Positions 12,538 to 14,674 of a stretch of DNA of 14,674 nt are shown here, piece after piece. Each line of letters starts with the position of its first letter. Position 1 is the first letter of the stretch. The DNA is taken from the NCBI GenBank assembly GCA_964606085.1, contig CAZSFD010000104.1, positions 1 to 14,674 of the forward strand. The letters are read 5' to 3'. This DNA comes from CAIQJJ01 sp964606085. Lineage in GTDB: Bacteria > Chloroflexota > Anaerolineae > Anaerolineales > UBA4823. Both the position numbers and the translations under genes were made by a program. Below the pieces are notes generated by a model. That model searched no databases, was not told the DNA's origin, and saw only the letters and a list, made by a program, of their open reading frames with translations.

Positions 12538-14674
12538 CTACCCCGGCAGGGCGCGGAATTGCTGCGGCGAAAGCCCCATCTGTTTACGGAAAACGCGGCT
12601 GAAGTAGGCTGAGTCGTTGAAGCCCACTTGCCCGGCAATTTCGGTGATGCTGGCGGCGGTGCTTTTGAGCAATTCGCACGCCTGGGCCACCCGCAGCCGC
12701 AAGAGAAATTCCCAGGGCGTGACGCCCACTTCCTGACGAAAAATCAAAGTAAGGTAACTTTCGGTCACGCCCACGGCGCTTGCCACCTCGCCGCGCGTCA
12801 AATTCTGGGTGTAATTTTGCATCAGGTAGGCCAGGGCATGGCGCGCCAGGGTACCCTTGGGCTGTGAAAGCGGCGCCTGTGCCTGGGCCAGCGTCGCCAT
12901 CGCCGCATCGGCGGTGAAAAGCTGTTTGGGTTGATAGGAGATCAGCGGAAAATCCAATCGCTGCACGTCCTCAAAGGTGAGCATTTTGCCGCTCAAGATC
13001 AGCACGGGGGTGCGTTGCGTCAGGGGATGTTGGCGCAGCGCCGCCAGCACCTCGAAGCCATCCACGCCGGGCATCATCAAATCGAGCAAAACCAGCCGGG
13101 GGGCTTGCTTGGCCCGTTGAATCTGGGCCAGGTTTTCAAGGGCGCGCCCGCCATCCTCGGCAGTGAGAATTTCGCCGGTTGGGAAGATTTCACGGCAGAT
13201 TTGTGCAACCAGGCGCAGCGCCTCGGGGTCATCATCTACCACCCAAATGGGCTGTTCCCCGGCGGCTGGGCCAATACCAGCCAACATTTCGGCCAGGCTG
13301 CGGGCCTGGATCGGTTTAAGCAGCGCCCCGGTCAGGCTGTGGTCAGGCGCAGGCGAGCCTGTTTGGGGGGTGGTGTAGACCAAAAAGGGCAAACGCGCCC
13401 CTTGCGGGTGGCTGCGCAATCGCTGGATCAGGCTCCATTCGCGCGAGGTCGTCTGCTGCTGGTTCGCCGCGGCAATATCCCAGGCGATGGCGATCGGCTG
13501 CCCCAGGCGCAAGATCGCCTCGACGTCATCTCCTATGGTCAGGCGTTGGATGCTGACATGCTGCGCTGCGGCAAAGGTTTGCACATCGCCAGGGATGGCC
13601 GGGACAGCCGAAATATACAACAAGGTATTTCCCTCGCTCTCATCCGCAGGGTTGGGGTTGCGCTCGGCGGTCGCTGCCAGGGCGTTGCCGCTCAGGTCGG
13701 GCAGGGGCAAGTAGACGTGGAAGGTGCTGCCCACGCCGGCCTGGCTATCGAGCGATAACAGCCCGCCATGCAAAGCCACCAGCCGGCGGGTGATCGCCAG
13801 CCCGAGGCCAATCCCCTTTTCGCGCCGTGCGGCGTGATCCACGCTGACAAACGGCTCGAAGATTTGATCTTGCAGATGCGGTGGAATGCCCAGGCCGGTA
13901 TCCTGCACCCACACGTGCAAATAAGGCGGTTCGACCTCCGCGCCGAGGCCGATCTGCCCTGCGAGGGTGAATTTGGCGGCGTTGCTCAGCAAATTGAGAA
14001 ATATCTGGCGCAAACGGGCCGGGTCAGCATGGATAAGCGGCAAACGCTCGGGAAGCTGCAAGCGCCAATGCACCGCTTCGGTTGCCGCCAGGCTCTTCGT
14101 GAAGCTCTCGAAGGCCTGGGTCAAGAGCTGGTTTGGTTCCACCACTTCGAGGGCCAGTTCCAGCGCGCCAATTTCGGCGCGCGACAAATCGAGCAGGTCG
14201 TTGATCATGTGTTGGAGATGTTCCCCCTGGCTCAAGATATACCCCAGGTCACGCCGCATGGCAGGCGGCAAGGCCACCTGATAGGGGTTGGGTTCGTTCA
14301 GGGCCAGTTGGCTGTACCCCATCATAATGTTCAGCGGGGCGCGCAATTCGTGGCTGACATTGGCCAGCAGGCGGGTTTTCAGGCGGTCGGCGGTTTCGGC
14401 TTTTTGGCGGGCTTGCAGGGCTTCGGTATACAGTTCGGCGTTGCGCATGGTAATGCCCAGTTGGTCGGCCAATGCTTGCAGGCCGGCCAAATCTTGCCGC
14501 AAAAGCAACCGCACTGTACTGCTATGCAGGTCTAAAACCCCCAAAATCGAATCGCCCAGGTGGATGGGCAATACCAGCCGCGAACGCATCGCAGCGGCAT
14601 CTTCGGCTGGGGCGGAGGGCTGCCAATCGGAGATATACACCGGTTCGTTGCGCTGGACGGCATCGCGGATCAGC
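12538..14674 (-). CDS. Hybrid histidine kinase/response regulator with AraC-type DNA-binding domain (5' end off window)
   Basis: 711 residues visible; the N-terminus lies beyond 14674. Numbering starts at the first full codon (14673). A GAF domain comes first (about 1-85: NEPVYISDWQP, LVLPIHLGDSILGVLDL). HisKA has its phospho-His at 108 (LLANVSHELRAPLN). HATPase shows NLLSNAAKF, DTGLGIPP and GIGLGLAI (about 210-325). A degenerate receiver follows (about 349-467), lacking the acidic pair (LYISAVPAI) but keeping an Asp and LLKP. A canonical receiver comes next (VVDDDPEA, LVLLDLMMPGVDG with Asp531), though its Lys-Pro position reads Gln-Pro. An AraC-type double helix-turn-helix ends the protein (about 609-711: GEVASAVGVTESYLTLIF, ITEIAGQVGFNDSAYFSRVF). 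All steps from sensing to DNA binding are on one chain, like the HTCS regulators of Bacteroidota glycan loci. It probably controls the downstream operon. Confidence 0.92.
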   Translation of the reverse strand, partial: LIRDAVQRNEPVYISDWQPSAPAEDAAAMRSRLVLPIHLGDSILGVLDLHSSTVRLLLRQDLAGLQALADQLGITMRNAELYTEALQARQKAETADRLKTRLLANVSHELRAPLNIMMGYSQLALNEPNPYQVALPPAMRRDLGYILSQGEHLQHMINDLLDLSRAEIGALELALEVVEPNQLLTQAFESFTKSLAATEAVHWRLQLPERLPLIHADPARLRQIFLNLLSNAAKFTLAGQIGLGAEVEPPYLHVWVQDTGLGIPPHLQDQIFEPFVSVDHAARREKGIGLGLAITRRLVALHGGLLSLDSQAGVGSTFHVYLPLPDLSGNALAATAERNPNPADESEGNTLLYISAVPAIPGDVQTFAAAQHVSIQRLTIGDDVEAILRLGQPIAIAWDIAAANQQQTTSREWSLIQRLRSHPQGARLPFLVYTTPQTGSPAPDHSLTGALLKPIQARSLAEMLAGIGPAAGEQPIWVVDDDPEALRLVAQICREIFPTGEILTAEDGGRALENLAQIQRAKQAPRLVLLDLMMPGVDGFEVLAALRQHPLTQRTPVLILSGKMLTFEDVQRLDFPLISYQPKQLFTADAAMATLAQAQAPLSQPKGTLARHALAYLMQNYTQNLTRGEVASAVGVTESYLTLIFRQEVGVTPWEFLLRLRVAQACELLKSTAASITEIAGQVGFNDSAYFSRVFRKQMGLSPQQFRALPG

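Noticed and set aside
12931..13758. 275-codon + strand ORF opposite the hybrid kinase
   Set aside because: It is antisense to receiver and ATPase domains with intact motifs, and it has no domain of its own.
1..14674. CRISPR arrays, tRNA or rRNA genes
   Set aside because: No regularly spaced repeats of CRISPR type and no tRNA cloverleaf or rRNA-like stretch were noticed by eye. The only spaced repeat, the 51-bp pair, has two copies and lies at promoters.

Overview
The window looks like a chromosomal segment from a Chloroflexota (Anaerolineae-like) bacterium. This is inferred from the fairly GC-rich coding sequence, from lipoprotein and Tat-lipoprotein binding proteins with Ala/Pro/Thr-rich linkers, and from the gene styles. 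No taxonomic marker is present.

Left part (1-2970, + strand), metal homeostasis. It opens with a broken stretch resembling a FecCD/BtuC-type metal-siderophore permease, run into the C-terminal catalytic domain of an O-methyltransferase that lacks its N-terminal domain. Next come a Fur-superfamily regulator behind a perfect-consensus sigma70 promoter and a ZnuA-type zinc-binding lipoprotein with an unusually large, His-flanked, beta-rich insertion between its two lobes. No intact permease or ATPase accompanies it. A strong stem-loop ends the block.

Middle part (2970-3420), a scar zone: two unrelated transposase remnants, a 36-codon piece that looks like the start of an RdoA/APH-type phosphotransferase, and a short palindrome.

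Right part (3415-14674, all on the - strand), a carbohydrate-utilisation locus. In transcription order it holds: a hybrid histidine kinase (GAF, HisKA, HATPase, degenerate receiver, receiver, AraC DNA-binding domain; N-terminus off the window); a single-domain receiver whose phospho-acceptor Asp is Glu; a CUT1 sugar ABC system (Tat lipoprotein binding protein, MalF-like and MalG-like permeases, no ATPase here); a GH27 alpha-galactosidase; a short ORF; a DUF5060/DUF4038 (GH140-like) glycosidase; a frameshifted six-hairpin-type glycosidase; and an unknown protein with an ADP-ribosyltransferase-like 'HGS' motif.

The most interesting signal is regulatory. A 51-bp element occurs twice without gaps (41/51 identical), once before the lone receiver gene and once before the binding-protein gene. 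Each copy carries two T(C/A)CAAG half-sites exactly 21 bp apart, the tandem spacing used by AraC-family proteins, and the copy before the transporter overlaps a plausible -35 element. The AraC-tailed hybrid kinase encoded just upstream is the obvious candidate reader. Two hairpin-plus-U-tract elements, after the binding protein and before the GH140-like gene, probably grade expression along the operon.
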